A stretch of DNA of 64,000 bases, from the NCBI GenBank assembly GCA_024803745.1, contig JANJXV010000152.1, forward strand, positions 744,001-808,000, written 5' to 3'. A program made the position numbers and the translations under genes. The notes under the pieces are model-generated. The model made no database searches. It saw only the letters and a list, made by a program, of their open reading frames with translations, and was not told the DNA's origin. Below are positions 10,131-21,113 of the stretch, one piece after another. This stretch comes from Megascapheus bottae. Taxonomy: Eukaryota; Chordata; Mammalia; Rodentia; Geomyidae. The first letter of the stretch is position 1. Every line of letters starts with the position of its first letter.

Positions 10131-11366
10131 ATGAACCACGAGCTGGGCTCAGGACCAGCATTTACCTTCCGTGTGTTCCTCCAGTCTGAGGTCGAGGATT
10201 TGTGTGGGATTCATGTTTGTGTTGCTTTTAGCCTTAGCCTACGTGCCTCCAGATGGCAGTAACAGCTCCTGAATCTCTTAGAACATGTTGGGTGGTTCTC
10301 CAGACTAGGAGAAAGGAGCTTGCATTTATACTCCATGACTGATTGATTCTGCTGTTAATCCATGTGATCTTCTTATTCACTTTGCCTAGCTGTAAGATAA
10401 GCACTTTAAAAATTGTAGCAAAATTTGAAGTCTGTGTGCCAGCCTCGAGTTTTATTATAATTACTTCTTTGGGGGCAGATTTGTTTCTCCTAGATGAGTT
10501 TCTGTTTTGCTACTGCCATGCGATCCTTCTTAGGACTGCTGGCTTGAGTTCACACATGTTCATACATAACCTTGTGTCTAGAGAAAGTTCTACATTGGAT
10601 ATTGGAGTAGTGTGTGCTGGTCCTATGTTTTTAGAAATGGAGCCTGGCAATGTTTGAAGTAGGTCACCCTATGAATAGGAGTCTCCCTCCTAAAGGGATA
10701 GATTTTACCAACTCTGCCAAGCCCTACACAACATAGGCAGAAAAGCACAGGAAGAGGAAGATGTTTTTAGCTTTCCTTGCCTTCAGCAATAATTGGTTCT
10801 GCTTCCCAGAGCACAAGTTTCACGTTGTACTCTCCTCCAACACTCTCAATCACTTGGTGATGTTCAAAGGTTTAGAACAACTTTTAGGAAATTAAATGAG
10901 CTGGCCTGAGGAATAAGCCACAGCCTAAATATTAGCAAGGACATGAGGTCATGGTTTGGAGTACAGGGATAACTGTCCAACCAGAGTATCTTTCTAGGTA
11001 CTAACCACTTATTCTAGTCTTTCAAATTATTCAGCTTCTTCCCACTCTCATTTCTAGTACATGATCTCTCAGACTTATCCCAAATGACCCATCTATGGAG
11101 TTGCTGATGCTAGCTTTAGCGTGGTGGCTCATTCTGACTGTTGAAAAAGTGTTGGGGTGGGATCTTTGGCTTTGTAATGAAAATTATACAAGGTTTTTGG
11201 TGTGGTAATGTATCTTGGTCAACGTTGTATGATTTGTAGATGTTACCTATCCTGAAGTTTTAGCTACTGTTACTGTTCTGTCACAATCTGCCCAAAAAAG
11301 TATTATTTTTCTTAAGAAATTCTATTTCCAGTTGATGTCAGTGAAGCATAAACACTCCTTTAAAAT
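10131..11366. other. First intron of the zinc-finger gene, unique sequence
   Basis: No SINE or coding signal recognised in about 1.2 kb. This is one of the few repeat-poor stretches of the window. Confidence 0.5.
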
Positions 11367-11648
11367 GTCTTATGAGGAGGCTGAGAAATCTGAGGATCTT
11401 GGTTCAAAGCCAGCCTGGGTACAAAAGGACCTTGAGACTCTTATCTCCAATTAGCCTCTAGAAAATGGAAAATTAGGCTTGTCTCAAGGGTAGGGTGGTA
11501 TCCTTGAGCTGAAGAACTCAAGGACAGTGCTCTGGCTCATGGGTAGGGTGGTAGCCTTCAGATGATGAACTGAGGGACAGCACCCAGGCCCGGAGGTCAA
11601 GTACCATGATTGACCAAAAAGCAATACAAACAATAAAAAAAACCCCAA
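11367..11648 (+). repeat. B1-Geo SINE with doubled Geo half
   Basis: The segment tcaagggtagggtggta is followed 55-60 bases later by catgggtagggtggtagcc, so the Geo half is partly duplicated. A-rich tail at 11634-11646. Confidence 0.8.
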
Positions 11649-11883
11649 AATCCGATATTTTTCATCCTTGGCTGAGGATAGTTGTTTGGGGTATTTTATG
11701 ATGTACGTTTATTAGGTGCTATATCTCCAGGAGGATGTCCAGGGTTCTTTACATGTTTAACCTAGAAATGAATTGATTTTATAATGCCTACTAATTAATG
11801 GAGTGTGGGTTGGGCATAGGTGAAGAGTTTAAGGCTTTATTTGAAACATAAAAGATTCTACTCCCATAAGAAAGCTTTATGTG

Positions 11884-12080
11884 GGGCCAGAAGTTTGTCC
11901 TAGTGGTAGAGTGCTTGTCCAGCATACATGAAGATCTGGGTTTGATTCCTTGGTACCACATACATAGAAAAGCCAGAAATGGTGCTATGGCCCAGGTGGT
12001 AGAGCGTTAGCCTTGAGAAAAGCCCAAGGACAATGCTTAGGCTCTGAGATCAAGACCAAGACTGGCAAAAAAAAAGAAAA
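11884..12080 (+). repeat. IDL-Geo SINE
   Basis: ggggccagaagtttgtccta start, Geo half, and tail at 12065-12080. Confidence 0.9.
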
Positions 12081-12087
12081 GAATGCT

Positions 12088-12406
<319 letters not shown>

Positions 12407-12477
12407 GGTTTTGCTTTTCTAACCTTTGCGTCATGTTAGTTGGTTTATTTATTTATTTATCTATAATTTTCTTGTGT

Positions 12478-12702
12478 GCATGGTGGGGCGGGGGGGTCCT
12501 GGGGCTTGAACGTGGCCTGGGCACTGTCCCTGAGATCTTCAGCTCAAGACAACTACCCTACCCTTGAGCCAAGCCCCACTTCCTAGTTTCTTGAGGCTAA
12601 ATCTCAGGTTCTTTTCTGTCCTGGGTGGCTTTGAACCTTGATCTTCAGATCTCAGCTTCCTGAGTAATTAGGATTACAAGCGTGAGCCACCACACCTAAC
12701 TT
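12478..12702 (-). repeat. B1-Geo SINE
   Basis: A G-rich start (gtggggcgggggggtcc) and then the complete element to gtgagccaccacacctaac. Confidence 0.85.
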
Positions 12703-12782
12703 ATATAATGTTTTGAGCAGGAAAATCTGGGGCAAAATCACACAGGTTCTTTCCTGACAGCCTCATTTGCCTTCTCTTCCAG

Positions 12783-12841
12783 CCACGCTTCCACAATATT
12801 GTGTTCATTCTCAACAGCAAGAAACAATGAAAGGATCTCTG
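12783..12841 (+). CDS. Start exon of KRAB zinc-finger gene
   Basis: The acceptor follows a pyrimidine-rich tract (cttctcttccag, AG at 12781-12782) and the donor is consensus (ctctg|gtgagt, GT at 12842-12843). The only ATG (12827-12829, context aacaatga) gives Met-Lys-Gly-Ser-Leu and ends in phase 0. That splices in frame to the KRAB-A exon at 19764, which begins Lys-Ser-Val-Ser-Phe. A short leader exon of this kind before KRAB-A is normal for the family. The phase match to an exon 6.9 kb away is the main support. Confidence 0.7.
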
Positions 12842-13082
12842 GTGAGTTGCTTTTTTGCACTTTGTTTTACATTTCATTTTATTAATCCAAGGGTGTTCAA
12901 GATTTAAAAACAGAAAAACATTCAGCTTTAGGGACATAAGCAAATATTCAGCTTCAGGGACATGTGCATAAGTCACATAAAGATAGTTTGGCAAACTTTA
13001 AAATCTACATATTCTAAGTTGAGTGCAGATTTGCTTCAATTTTTTTCATTTTTTAAAAATTTTTCTTGCTGTAAGAAAAAGT

Positions 13083-13295
13083 CACGGCTGGGAGTTTGGC
13101 CAAGTGGTAGAGTGCTTGCCTAGCATGCACGAAGACTGAGGTTCGATTCCTCGGTACCACATGCGTAGAAAAAAAAAAGTCGGAAGTCGTGCTGAGGCTC
13201 AAGTGGTAGAGTTCTAGGCTTGAGAAAGTCCAAGGACAATGCTGAAGCCCTGAGCTCAAGCCCAGGACTGGAAAAAAAAAGAAAGAAAGAAAAAG
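13083..13295 (+). repeat. IDL-Geo SINE
   Basis: A well-preserved copy: ggctgggagtttggccaagt, an intact B box (ggttcgattcc at 13140-13150), Geo half, A/GAAA tail. Confidence 0.95.
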
Positions 13296-13864
13296 TCACA
13301 TTTGTTATATGATTCAGTGACACCTAGGAGGTGATGTCTCAAGGAAAGTGAAAGTACGCTAGTAACTGGTCAAAAATCACATCCTCATGAGTAACAGTAT
13401 ATTATCTTAAGAAAGCCTTAGTGGAGTTGCTAAAATAGTGTGGTCATAAATATCTTCTAATGTTCTGGGGAATGGAGTAAGCTATAAGTATTTACTCTCT
13501 AGATGTGCTTCTTGGACTGTTTTGTGGTCTTTGTCTTATGTGAAATTTAGGCTATATTTGATTATGCAGTTTGTGGTTTTTCTAGAAATCCCTCTTTTCT
13601 TTGTAAGTTGTCGTCACAAGATTTTTTCTCTAATTTCTGTCTTCATTGTCTGTTTCCTATTCACTAGCTTTCTTCATGTGTCTTTTTTTGCATTTGTTTT
13701 TCTCTGTCTCCTTTTCTTTTACTCAGTCCTTCTTATCTCCATATGTCTCTCACTTTTTTTCTTTTCTTCAAATGATCTGTCTGGGAGCTACTTTTCCTTC
13801 CTGCTTTTCTGATCAATTTGCCCTTCCTGATGTGACTCTTAGAAATGATATTTTTGTTCTTTTT

Positions 13865-14132
13865 TTGTTGGTTGTGGGTCTTGAACTCTGGGCCTGGATG
13901 CTGTCCTAAGGATGAGTTCTTCAGCTCAAGACTTCTATCCTACCCCTTGAGCCACAGAGCCACTTCTGGTTTTCTAAGTGGTTAATTGGAGGTGAGAGTC
14001 TCATGGACTTCAGTGCTTGGGCTGGCTTTCAACCTTTTGAATCAGCTTTCAACGACCTTTGAACCGAGAACCTCAGATCTCAGCCTCCAGAGTAGCTAGG
14101 ATGTGAGATGTGAGCCATCACACCTTGCAAAT
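13865..14132 (-). repeat. B1-Geo SINE
   Basis: ttggttgtgggtcttgaact start. The B1-like half carries a local repeat of the motif tttcaacctttgaatcagc/tttcaacgacctttgaacc. Confidence 0.8.
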
Positions 14133-14514
14133 TGATACTTTTCTTATCAACAATGTAGGAAAATTGTTAACTGTAACCCTGGACAATTCTATAAGATTGC
14201 AGTGCCAAAGAAAATTAGAAAAATACAAAGACATAAACAGAGACATGGGATCATGGGGAAGGGGAGGCCAGTGCTCCCAAGACTCACTGGCACTTGAGTA
14301 CACAAAAGCAAGTATATTTGCTAGAGTTCACACAGGGAAGGTTACTGTGGATACATGTAAAAAATAAAGCATCTATATTAATGCTACAATCAGAGCCAAA
14401 AAAGAGTTTGGGAGAGACACTTGTTCACTTATTCTTTTGAGTCTGCAAACTAGAGCCTGGAGAAAGTCCAAATGTGAACTTCACTTTATCACACCTTAAA
14501 GGCCAACAGCAGGG

Positions 14515-14966
14515 TAATGAGTGTGGTCTAGCAGTAGAGTGCTTGCCTAGTATGCACGAAGACCCAGGTTCAATTCCTCAGGACCACATACACAGAGAAA
14601 GCCAGAATTGCCAAGTGCAGAGGCTCACACTTGTAATGCTAGCTACTCAGGAGGCTGAGATCTGAGGACCACAGTTCAAAGCCAGCCTGGGCACTAAAGA
14701 CTGTGAGGCTCTTATCTCCAATCAATCAAAAGAAGATGGGAAGTGGCTCTGTGGCTCAAGGGATAGGGCAGTAGCCTTGAGTTGAAGAGCTCAGGGACAT
14801 CGCCCAGGCCCAGATTTAAATCCCCAGGACCCACAAAAAAAGAAAGAGAAAAAGAAAAAGGCAGAAGTGGTGCTCTGACACATGTGGTAGAATGCCTGCC
14901 TTGAAGAATACCCAAGAACAGTGCTCAGGCATTGAGTTCAAGACCAAGAACTGGCAAAAAAAAATC
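14515..14966 (+). repeat. IDL-Geo SINE split by a B1-Geo SINE
   Basis: The ID half (14515-14607) and the Geo half (14860-14966) belong to one plus-strand element, separated by a complete B1-Geo at 14608-14859. Short near-identical flanks (gccagaa at 14601-14607 and ggcagaa at 14860-14866) fit a target-site duplication. Confidence 0.85.
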
Positions 14967-15159
14967 AACAGTATCCAAAGTTCATTTCCCAGCCTTCGTA
15001 GCACTCAAGAAGGGGAAGAGTTTTGGGAAGGGTCTCTTAACCCTCTCCTGAGTTGTCTATTTTAACCCTTCCTTGGCCAGCTCTCAGAGTGTTGTCAGGG
15101 TGGAGTTCCAACCTCTCAGAATTTTTTACCTTTAGCTCAAATTCAGGGCTCCCTACAAG

Positions 15160-15378
15160 AAATTTGTTTGTTTGTTTGTTTGTTTGTTTTGCCAGTCCTG
15201 GGCTTGAACTCAGGGCCTCAGCAGTGTTTTTGGGTTTTCTTAAGGCTAGAGCTCTACAATTTGAGCCACAGCACCACTTTTGGCTTTTTCTATGATTGTG
15301 GTACCAAGGAGTCGAGCCCAGGATTTTGTGCATTGTAAGCAAGCACACTACCACTAGGCCAAACTCTTGGTCCCCCTA
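15160..15378 (-). repeat. IDL-Geo SINE with (GTTT)n tail
   Basis: Six to seven TTTG units (15163-15190) form the tail, followed by gccagtcctgggcttgaact, the Geo half and the ID half. Confidence 0.9.
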
Positions 15379-15950
15379 TAAGAAATTTCTGTGTATACCC
15401 ATTGATGCACACCAAATAATTTGATTTTTCCTGATTGTATTGCCTTCAAGTGGTCCAACCTCATTTGATGTGGTACTGTAGTTTTCTTTTTTCTGTTCAG
15501 TACATTTGAAGATTCTCATCCACTGCCAGTGTAAGTTAGAAGCTGGTATTGATACTAAATAATACAGTGAGTAGGGTTTTTATATTTGAAATATCACTGA
15601 TGGAAAAATCTAACAGACATTTGCTTAGTAATTGCTTTTGATTTCTCAAGAACTTTAGTACAAGCTAACATGTGTGGCATTTATCAACTGGAAGAAATGA
15701 TTCAGGAATATGTGACTCATTTGAACCATCGTCAGTGAAAAGATGCAAAAGCTAAAAGCAGCATACACATATTACAATAATATGTATCTTTTGTCCATAT
15801 GTGTTTGTTAATAATTCCATTTATAGTGTACATTTCTAGGTAAAAACTTCAAAAATATTTCCAAACAATTAGTTATTTCAACAGGAAAAGAGACATGTAC
15901 ACGATTTATATCCTTGATCAAGTTCACAGAATTCAGATTTTTCCATATTC
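15379..15950. other. Unassigned AT-rich intronic sequence
   Basis: No repeat, exon or RNA gene recognised. Confidence 0.5.
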
Positions 15951-15954
15951 GTTT

Positions 15955-16147
15955 TTTTGTGTGTGTGTGTGGGGGGGGTCATGGAGCTTGAACTCAGCTT
16001 GGGCACTGTCCCTGAGTTCTTCAGCTGAAGGCTACCACCGTACTCTGGAGCCAAGTCTTTTTGTACCAACCTGTCTTTGAACTTTGATCCTCAGATCTCA
16101 GCCTCCTGAGTAGCTAGGATTATAAAAGTGAGCCACCATCCCCACCT
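15955..16147 (-). repeat. B1-Geo SINE
   Basis: A GT/G8 tail (15959-15977), then catggagcttgaactcagct through gtgagccaccatccccacc. Part of the inner segment is deleted near 16053. Confidence 0.8.
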
Positions 16148-16617
16148 TCCGTAGCTACCCCCTTTTTTTTTTTTTACCAGACCTGTGGCTTAAACTAGTT
16201 CTGAGTACTGTGCAGCTGTACTTTTTCACCCTACTTCCCTTCAGTTTTCTGGCTTCCCCCCACAACCCAGAAGATAACAGGTGAATACACCGTACAAATA
16301 AAAATGGTTTGTTTTTATTTCAAAGGTGAAGAAAGAGACTACCTTTAACATTCTCTAAGTCACCATGATAGTGTACATTTCTTCCAGATCTTTCAAGTTT
16401 CCCTGTGTTTATTTCACTCACAGAAATGTATTATTTGACTTTAATGTATTTATAACTTGTAGCTTTTTATTTCTCATATTGATTTCTAGAAAGTTTATTT
16501 TGAGATTTACTTCCAGAATGTCTGCTTTGGTAATTGTAACTTGACAGTGCTTTATAAATAGCATTTAGGTTAAGAAAAGGCGTGTGTTTCTTCTGACTGC
16601 TTTTATTTTCTTTTTTC

Positions 16618-17280
16618 TTTTTTGGCCTGTCCTGGGCCTTAAACTCAGGGACTGTCTTTGGGCTTTCCCAAGGCTAGAGCTCTACCACTTGAGCCACAGC
16701 ACCACTTGCTGCTTTTTTCTATGTATGTGGTGTTGCTACTCTGGAGCAACAAGGGTATGGGGAGGGACACCCAGGGCCAGCCTGAAGTCTCTTGGAACCG
16801 AGCGAGGTAGTAAGTATTGATGACACAGCCCTCCCCCAATTACTGGGGAAGAAACCACACTGAGCCAGGAGCTGTGTCAGCCATGAAAGTGCATCAGATC
16901 TCACTTTTATTGCAACAGGCACTTAGTTATACACAGTTGGGGAAAGGGAAGGTGGGAACTGGGAAACTAGCTATCACTAAGAGTCTGGAGCAAACTTTTA
17001 GGTACTGGGTGGGACAAGTGCAGGAAAGCACTGGCGACCTGCGCTCCGGGGGGGTGGGGGGGGCTCAGTGGAATCATGTACACAGAGATGCCTTAAGAGA
17101 GATATGCAAAGAACGTGAGAAATGCCTGGCCAAAGCCCATTAATGGTCCCTGAGCAGGAATGATGAACAGGTCTCAGAGATGGGGATCAGGCCCCAACAT
17201 GTGGTACTGAGGAATCAAACCCAGGTCTTCATACATGCTAGGCAAGCACTGTACCACTAGGCCAAACTCCCGGCCTTCCT
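16618..17280 (-). repeat. IDL-Geo SINE split by a solo LTR
   Basis: The Geo half and the start of the ID half (16618-16730) continue at 17200-17280 (tgtggtactgaggaatcaaa ... actaggccaaactcccggcc). The two pieces rejoin perfectly once the LTR is removed. Confidence 0.9.
16731..17199 (-). mobile_element. Solo LTR of an endogenous retrovirus
   Basis: A 469-bp element with TG...CA ends on the minus strand (starting TGTTGGGGCC) inserted into an IDL-Geo SINE. The flanks repeat TGTGG (16726-16730 and 17200-17204). A minus-strand AATAAA lies at 16906-16911, a normal position for an LTR polyadenylation signal. There is no internal viral sequence on either side, so it is a recombination-derived solo LTR. 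It differs in sequence and length from the LTR at 28153. Confidence 0.8.
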
Positions 17281-17544
17281 GCTGACTTTTTTGTCTGGTT
17301 CTTCTATCAGGAAGAGGAATATTAATTTTCCAGTAGTAATGGTAGATTTAAAAAATTATAATTTCATGGCCTATTAAACATCCTTGGAGACCTCCTTTTC
17401 AGCATTCAACTTTTATTATCCAGATGTATGATTTGTCTCTAATCAAGTGTTGTGTATCTGTGGTGAAACGATTTGTGCTGATGTTTAATATTTATTTCTT
17501 TTCATATTATCACTGTTTGTGTTTTCCAATAGTAATTTTCTTTT

Positions 17545-17745
17545 TTTTGTCAGTCCTGGGGCTTGAACTCAGGGCGCGGGCACTGTTCTTAGATATTTTT
17601 TGCTTAAGGCTATTGCTCTACCACTTGAGGTAAGCCCCACTTTGAGCTTTATCTGTGTATGTGTTTCTAGCAAATTGAACCCTGGGCTTCATTCATGCTA
17701 GGCAAGCACTCTACCACTAGACCATGCTCCTGGCCCTCATTAGTG
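17545..17745 (-). repeat. IDL-Geo SINE
   Basis: gtcagtcctggggcttgaac through actagaccatgctcctggcc; the centre is diverged (17640-17660). Confidence 0.85.
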
Positions 17746-17759
17746 ATTTTTATTTTTTT

Positions 17760-17980
17760 TGTTCGCTGGGCATGGGCGCTGTTCCTGAGTTCTTCAGCTT
17801 AAGACTATCACTCTATCACTTGAGCCAAGGCACCACTTTCAGTTTTCTGGCAGTTAATTGGAGGTGAGCATCCATGGACTTTCATGCTCCATGCCCAAGT
17901 TGTCTTTGATCCACAATCCTCAGTTCTCAGTCTCCTGAGTAGCTTGGATTACAGGCCTGAGCTACTGTCACCCAGCTTAT
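17760..17980 (-). repeat. B1-Geo SINE
   Basis: gcatgggcgctgttcctgag through gattacaggcctgagctac. Confidence 0.85.
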
Positions 17981-18450
17981 TAGTGATCTTTGCATGTGGC
18001 ATTTTCGTATTTACTTATTTTTGTTGCTCTGTATTCAATGTATGTCTCTTTGGATAGCTTATTGAATTTTGTTTTTTGCTTTTGTTTAAATCAGATGGTA
18101 CCTTATATAATACAATATTAATACAATTTCATTTTAATGGCCCTTGGGCTATTTATTATCTGATTGTCTCATCTGATATTCATTTCTTATGTGGCTTCCA
18201 TATAATGTTCACACATCCTTCCCTACACTGTAAATCATCTATCATGCCTATTACACTTTTAATCCTATGTATTTTCTATACTACTTTGTTCATAGGATAA
18301 TGACAGTTTTTTGTTTTTTGTTTTTTGTTTCTTTTTTTCCCAAAGGCTGCATGTTGAATACAGGCACCGTAGTTTTTCAGGCATTTTGGTTTTATGGTTA
18401 GTTGAATCTGTGCATCTCACAAATATAAGAAACCTAATATATTCCTTTGA
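17981..18450. other. Unassigned AT-rich sequence
   Basis: Simple (GTTTTTT)n-like tract at 18308-18338; nothing else recognised. Confidence 0.5.
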
Positions 18451-18688
18451 TTTTTTTTTTGGTGGGTCATGGGGTTTGAACTCAGCTTGGGTGTTGTCCC
18501 TTAGCTCTTCAGCTCAAGGCTACTGACTGACCCTTGAGCCAAGCCCCACTTTCCATTCTCTAGAGGTTAACTGGGGATAAGATTCTCAGATCCTTTTGTT
18601 CCCGGCTTGGCTTTGAACCTTGATCCTCAGATCTCAGCCTCCTGAGTAAGTAAGATTAAAGGTGTGAACCACCATGCCCAGTTTATAT
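18451..18688 (-). repeat. B1-Geo SINE
   Basis: T10 tail, gggtcatggggtttgaactc, and the complete element to gtgaaccaccatgcccag. Confidence 0.9.
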
Positions 18689-18963
18689 ATTCCTTTGAAA
18701 AGTCTATTATGTTGTAGCTATAATGTATTTTAATAGTTTGTCTGTCTTCTTCATAAAGAAGTAACCACAGACTAAATTTCACATATACTTTGCTACTACT
18801 AGTTTTTATAATAAATTTGACCATACAGCTGACCTTTCTCTAACACTACCCCAGTATGTACAGAACAAAGGCCATCCTCAGTCTGAACCCTTAGTGCTTT
18901 TGAAAAAGTAAAACATACAGTAAACTTGTTGTAGTAATATAAAACAGCAACAAATAAATTTCT

Positions 18964-19215
18964 TGCCAGGTGCAGAGACTTATACCTGTAATCCTACCTA
19001 CTCAGATATCAGGCTGATATCTGAGGATTTGGTTCAAAGCCAACCTGGCCATTAAAAAGTCTGTGAAACTCTCATCTCCAGCCAACCATTAGAATATGGG
19101 AAGTGGCACTGTATCTTCCTAGGTAGGATGGTGGCCTTGAGGTGAAGAGCTCAGGAACAGTGCTCAGAGCCAGAGTAAAAGCCCTACAACATAGAAAAAT
19201 GAAAAAGAGGAAAGA
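18964..19215 (+). repeat. B1-Geo SINE
   Basis: gccaggtgcagagacttata through aagccctacaacatagaaa. Confidence 0.8.
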
Positions 19216-19404
19216 CATTTCTTCCCCAACTGATTATTATGCCAGACATAGGAAATTAACATTGTGCATGTACTTCACTGTATTATTACTTCATACCCTA
19301 AGATTTTACAATGTTCTCACAGTACCAGCATATGCCATCATATAATGTAGTTTATTTTCAGTGGAATAATTTCATTTATAACCTAAATCTGTTGCCTCCC
19401 CTCT

Positions 19405-19592
19405 CCTTTTTTGTTGGTACCACAGTTGCTCTGCCATTATATGCCACAAGCCATTACCCAATTTCAGGTGGGTAATTGGAAATGAGTCTTATGGAATTCT
19501 GTGCCAGGCTTGCTTTGAACCATGGTCCTCAGATCTCAGTCTCCTGAGTAGGTAGGATTATAGGTGTGAGCCACCAACACCTGGTTTGCCTT
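19405..19592 (-). repeat. B1-Geo SINE, Geo half decayed
   Basis: ttgttggtaccacagttgct start; the B1-like half is well preserved. A second partial copy begins at about 19604 (gggtcatgggacttgaactc) and ends by 19660. Confidence 0.75.
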
Positions 19593-19763
19593 TTTGTTCT
19601 TTTTTGGGTCATGGGACTTGAACTCTGGGCCTAGGCATCATCCCTAAGCTCTTCAGGTCAATATTTTATAGAAGTCTAAAGCATTCATGTAGAAGAAGAA
19701 AATTCCAGACATGGTGTGTTTATAACTCAGGGCTAATTGCTTGATGGAAATGTGCCATTACAG

Positions 19764-19889
19764 AAGTCTGTGTCATTTGATGATGTGGCTGTAGACTTCA
19801 GCTGGGAGGAGTGGCAGGATCTGGACAATGCTCAGAGGACCCGTACAGAGATGTAATGCTGGAGACCTACAGCAACCTGGTGTCATTAG
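19764..19889 (+). pseudogene. KRAB-A exon with a one-base deletion
   Basis: KRAB-A recruits the TRIM28 (KAP1) co-repressor. The exon has acceptor cattacag and donor ttag|gtgagc. It encodes a clear KRAB-A start (Val-Ser-Phe-Asp-Asp-Val-Ala-Val-Asp-Phe, then Trp-Glu-Glu-Trp). Its length is 126 nt, one short of the usual 127. The loss falls around 19840-19843: before it the frame reads ...Ala-Gln-Arg-Thr, after it the expected Tyr-Arg-Asp-Val-Met-Leu-Glu resumes one frame over. As read, translation from 12827 ends at TAA 19854-19856. The deletion also breaks the phase match to the KRAB-B exon, which otherwise fits. An assembly error is the main alternative. Confidence 0.85.
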
Positions 19890-20224
19890 GTGAGCAAAAG
19901 TCAAATTAACTTATAAGGTCAATTGCCTTGTTATTTTGTAGATACGTGAATATTTACCAAACTTTCAATGCTTTTTAAACGTAAGATTCCAGTCCCTGAG
20001 AAGTATCATTTCTTTCTCAGGAAAACCTAAGGTAATTTTGTTCTCATTCTTCAGGATACCTAATCAGCATTTTGACAGAAGTTCTAAATTATGTTACCAC
20101 TAATGGAGACAACATTCCAAACTTACACAGTAATTGTAAGTGGATAAATTATCTAGAATAGAATATATATCATTATTGGAATAGGATCTACAAATCACTA
20201 AACAGTAAGTTTATAATGGAAACC

Positions 20225-20510
20225 TGAAATACGTACAACGTTTCATTTCAGGCCTGTATTCTTAGACACTCAGGAGGAAGAAATCTGAGAATTCTAATTT
20301 GAAGCCAGCAATGGCAGAAAAGTCCCCATTAAACTCTATAACTGCAAATAACCCCTCAAAAATGTCAGTGGAGGGCAGGGAATTTGGCCTTGTGGTTGAG
20401 TGCTTGTCTAGCATGCCTGAAGACCAATGCATGTCAGTGGAGCTGGACCTCAAACTGGTAGATTTCCAGCCTTGAGCAAAAGACCTAAGTTTATGTCATA
20501 CAAAATGAAT
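20225..20510 (+). repeat. Degraded B1-Geo SINE interrupted by a tailless ID fragment
   Basis: The B1 part (cctgtattcttagacactca...) and the Geo part (gtggagctggacctcaaact...) are separated by a 57-bp ID-derived segment at 20374-20430. That segment has perfect 12-bp flanking repeats (ATGTCAGTGGAG at 20362-20373 and 20431-20442). Confidence 0.75.
20374..20430 (+). mobile_element. Tailless ID-derived retrocopy
   Basis: The segment contains the ID A-box region (tttggccttgtggttgagtg) and continues to catgcctgaagaccaatgc, where it stops upstream of the expected B box. It has no A tail. The 12-bp duplicated target shows it inserted as is. This fits the known class of tailless retropseudogenes from tRNA/SINE RNAs. 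Confidence 0.75.
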
Positions 20511-20653
20511 CCAGAGCTAGGGAAATGTCAACCATGGAGCCAGTGAGAAATAAAGAAAAGATTGAATAGCTACCTTGTGAGCTGGATGTCTGAGATCTTA
20601 AAGCAATGATGACCCAGCATAAGCAATATTTTTCCACTATTTCTAATTTACAG

Positions 20654-20743
20654 GGCTCTGTGTTCCCAAACCTGTGTTGATTGTCAAGCTAGAGCAAGGT
20701 GCAGAACCCTGGATGGGAAATTCCTCTGACAAGAATATCACAG
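20654..20743 (+). CDS. KRAB-B exon
   Basis: The acceptor is aatttacag and the donor acag|gtgagt. The frame set by a 127-nt KRAB-A exon reads a typical KRAB-B segment: Lys-Pro-Val-Leu-Ile-Val-Lys-Leu-Glu-Gln-Gly-Ala-Glu-Pro-Trp. No stop occurs in 29 codons. It ends in phase 1, and joined to 22890 gives Asp-Val-Gln-Val, in frame with the zinc-finger exon. KRAB-B supports KRAB-A in binding TRIM28. The phase agreement on both sides argues that the gene was functional until recently. Confidence 0.85.
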
Positions 20744-20897
20744 GTGAGTTAAGGCATCTTCATATTGATGTTGGAGGCTGAGCCTAGTTGGTAAGTTCAT
20801 GTTGGGATGTACTGAGTAATAATGTTCTTAGTTACCCTAAGTCCTGTGTGTGGAACCTAGGGGATTCTTTGTGAATGAATAAAGAATCATTTTTCTT

Positions 20898-21098
20898 TTT
20901 CTTTTTTTTTGCCAGTCCTGGGCTTGAGCTCAGGGCCTGAGCACTGTCCTTGGACTTTCTCAAGGCTAGAGCTCTACCACTTGAGCCTCAGCACCACTTC
21001 TGGCTTTTTTCTATGTATGTGGTACCGAGGAATCGAACCTGGGTCTCCATGCATGCTAGGCAAGCACTTTAACCACTAGACCAGACTCCCAGCCCAGA
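20898..21098 (-). repeat. IDL-Geo SINE
   Basis: A young-looking copy: ttgccagtcctgggcttgag through actagaccagactcccagcc. It has the intact antisense B box (ggaatcgaacc) and is flanked by repeated agaatcatttttcttttt (20883 and 21095), an 18-bp target duplication. Confidence 0.95.
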
Positions 21099-21113
21099 AT
21101 CATTTTTCTTTTT

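Noticed and set aside
13083..13160. Possible tRNA gene from the A and B boxes
   Set aside because: The boxes belong to the ID half of a SINE; the same pattern recurs dozens of times and no cloverleaf acceptor pairing is preserved.
13522..13909. Phe/Leu-rich open frames resembling membrane proteins
   Set aside because: T-rich intronic sequence of the zinc-finger gene running into a SINE; no start, splice or domain support.
20053..20135. Possible extra exon between KRAB-A and KRAB-B (ttcttcag acceptor)
   Set aside because: KRAB-A and KRAB-B fit each other in phase without it, and the segment has no KRAB-like sequence.
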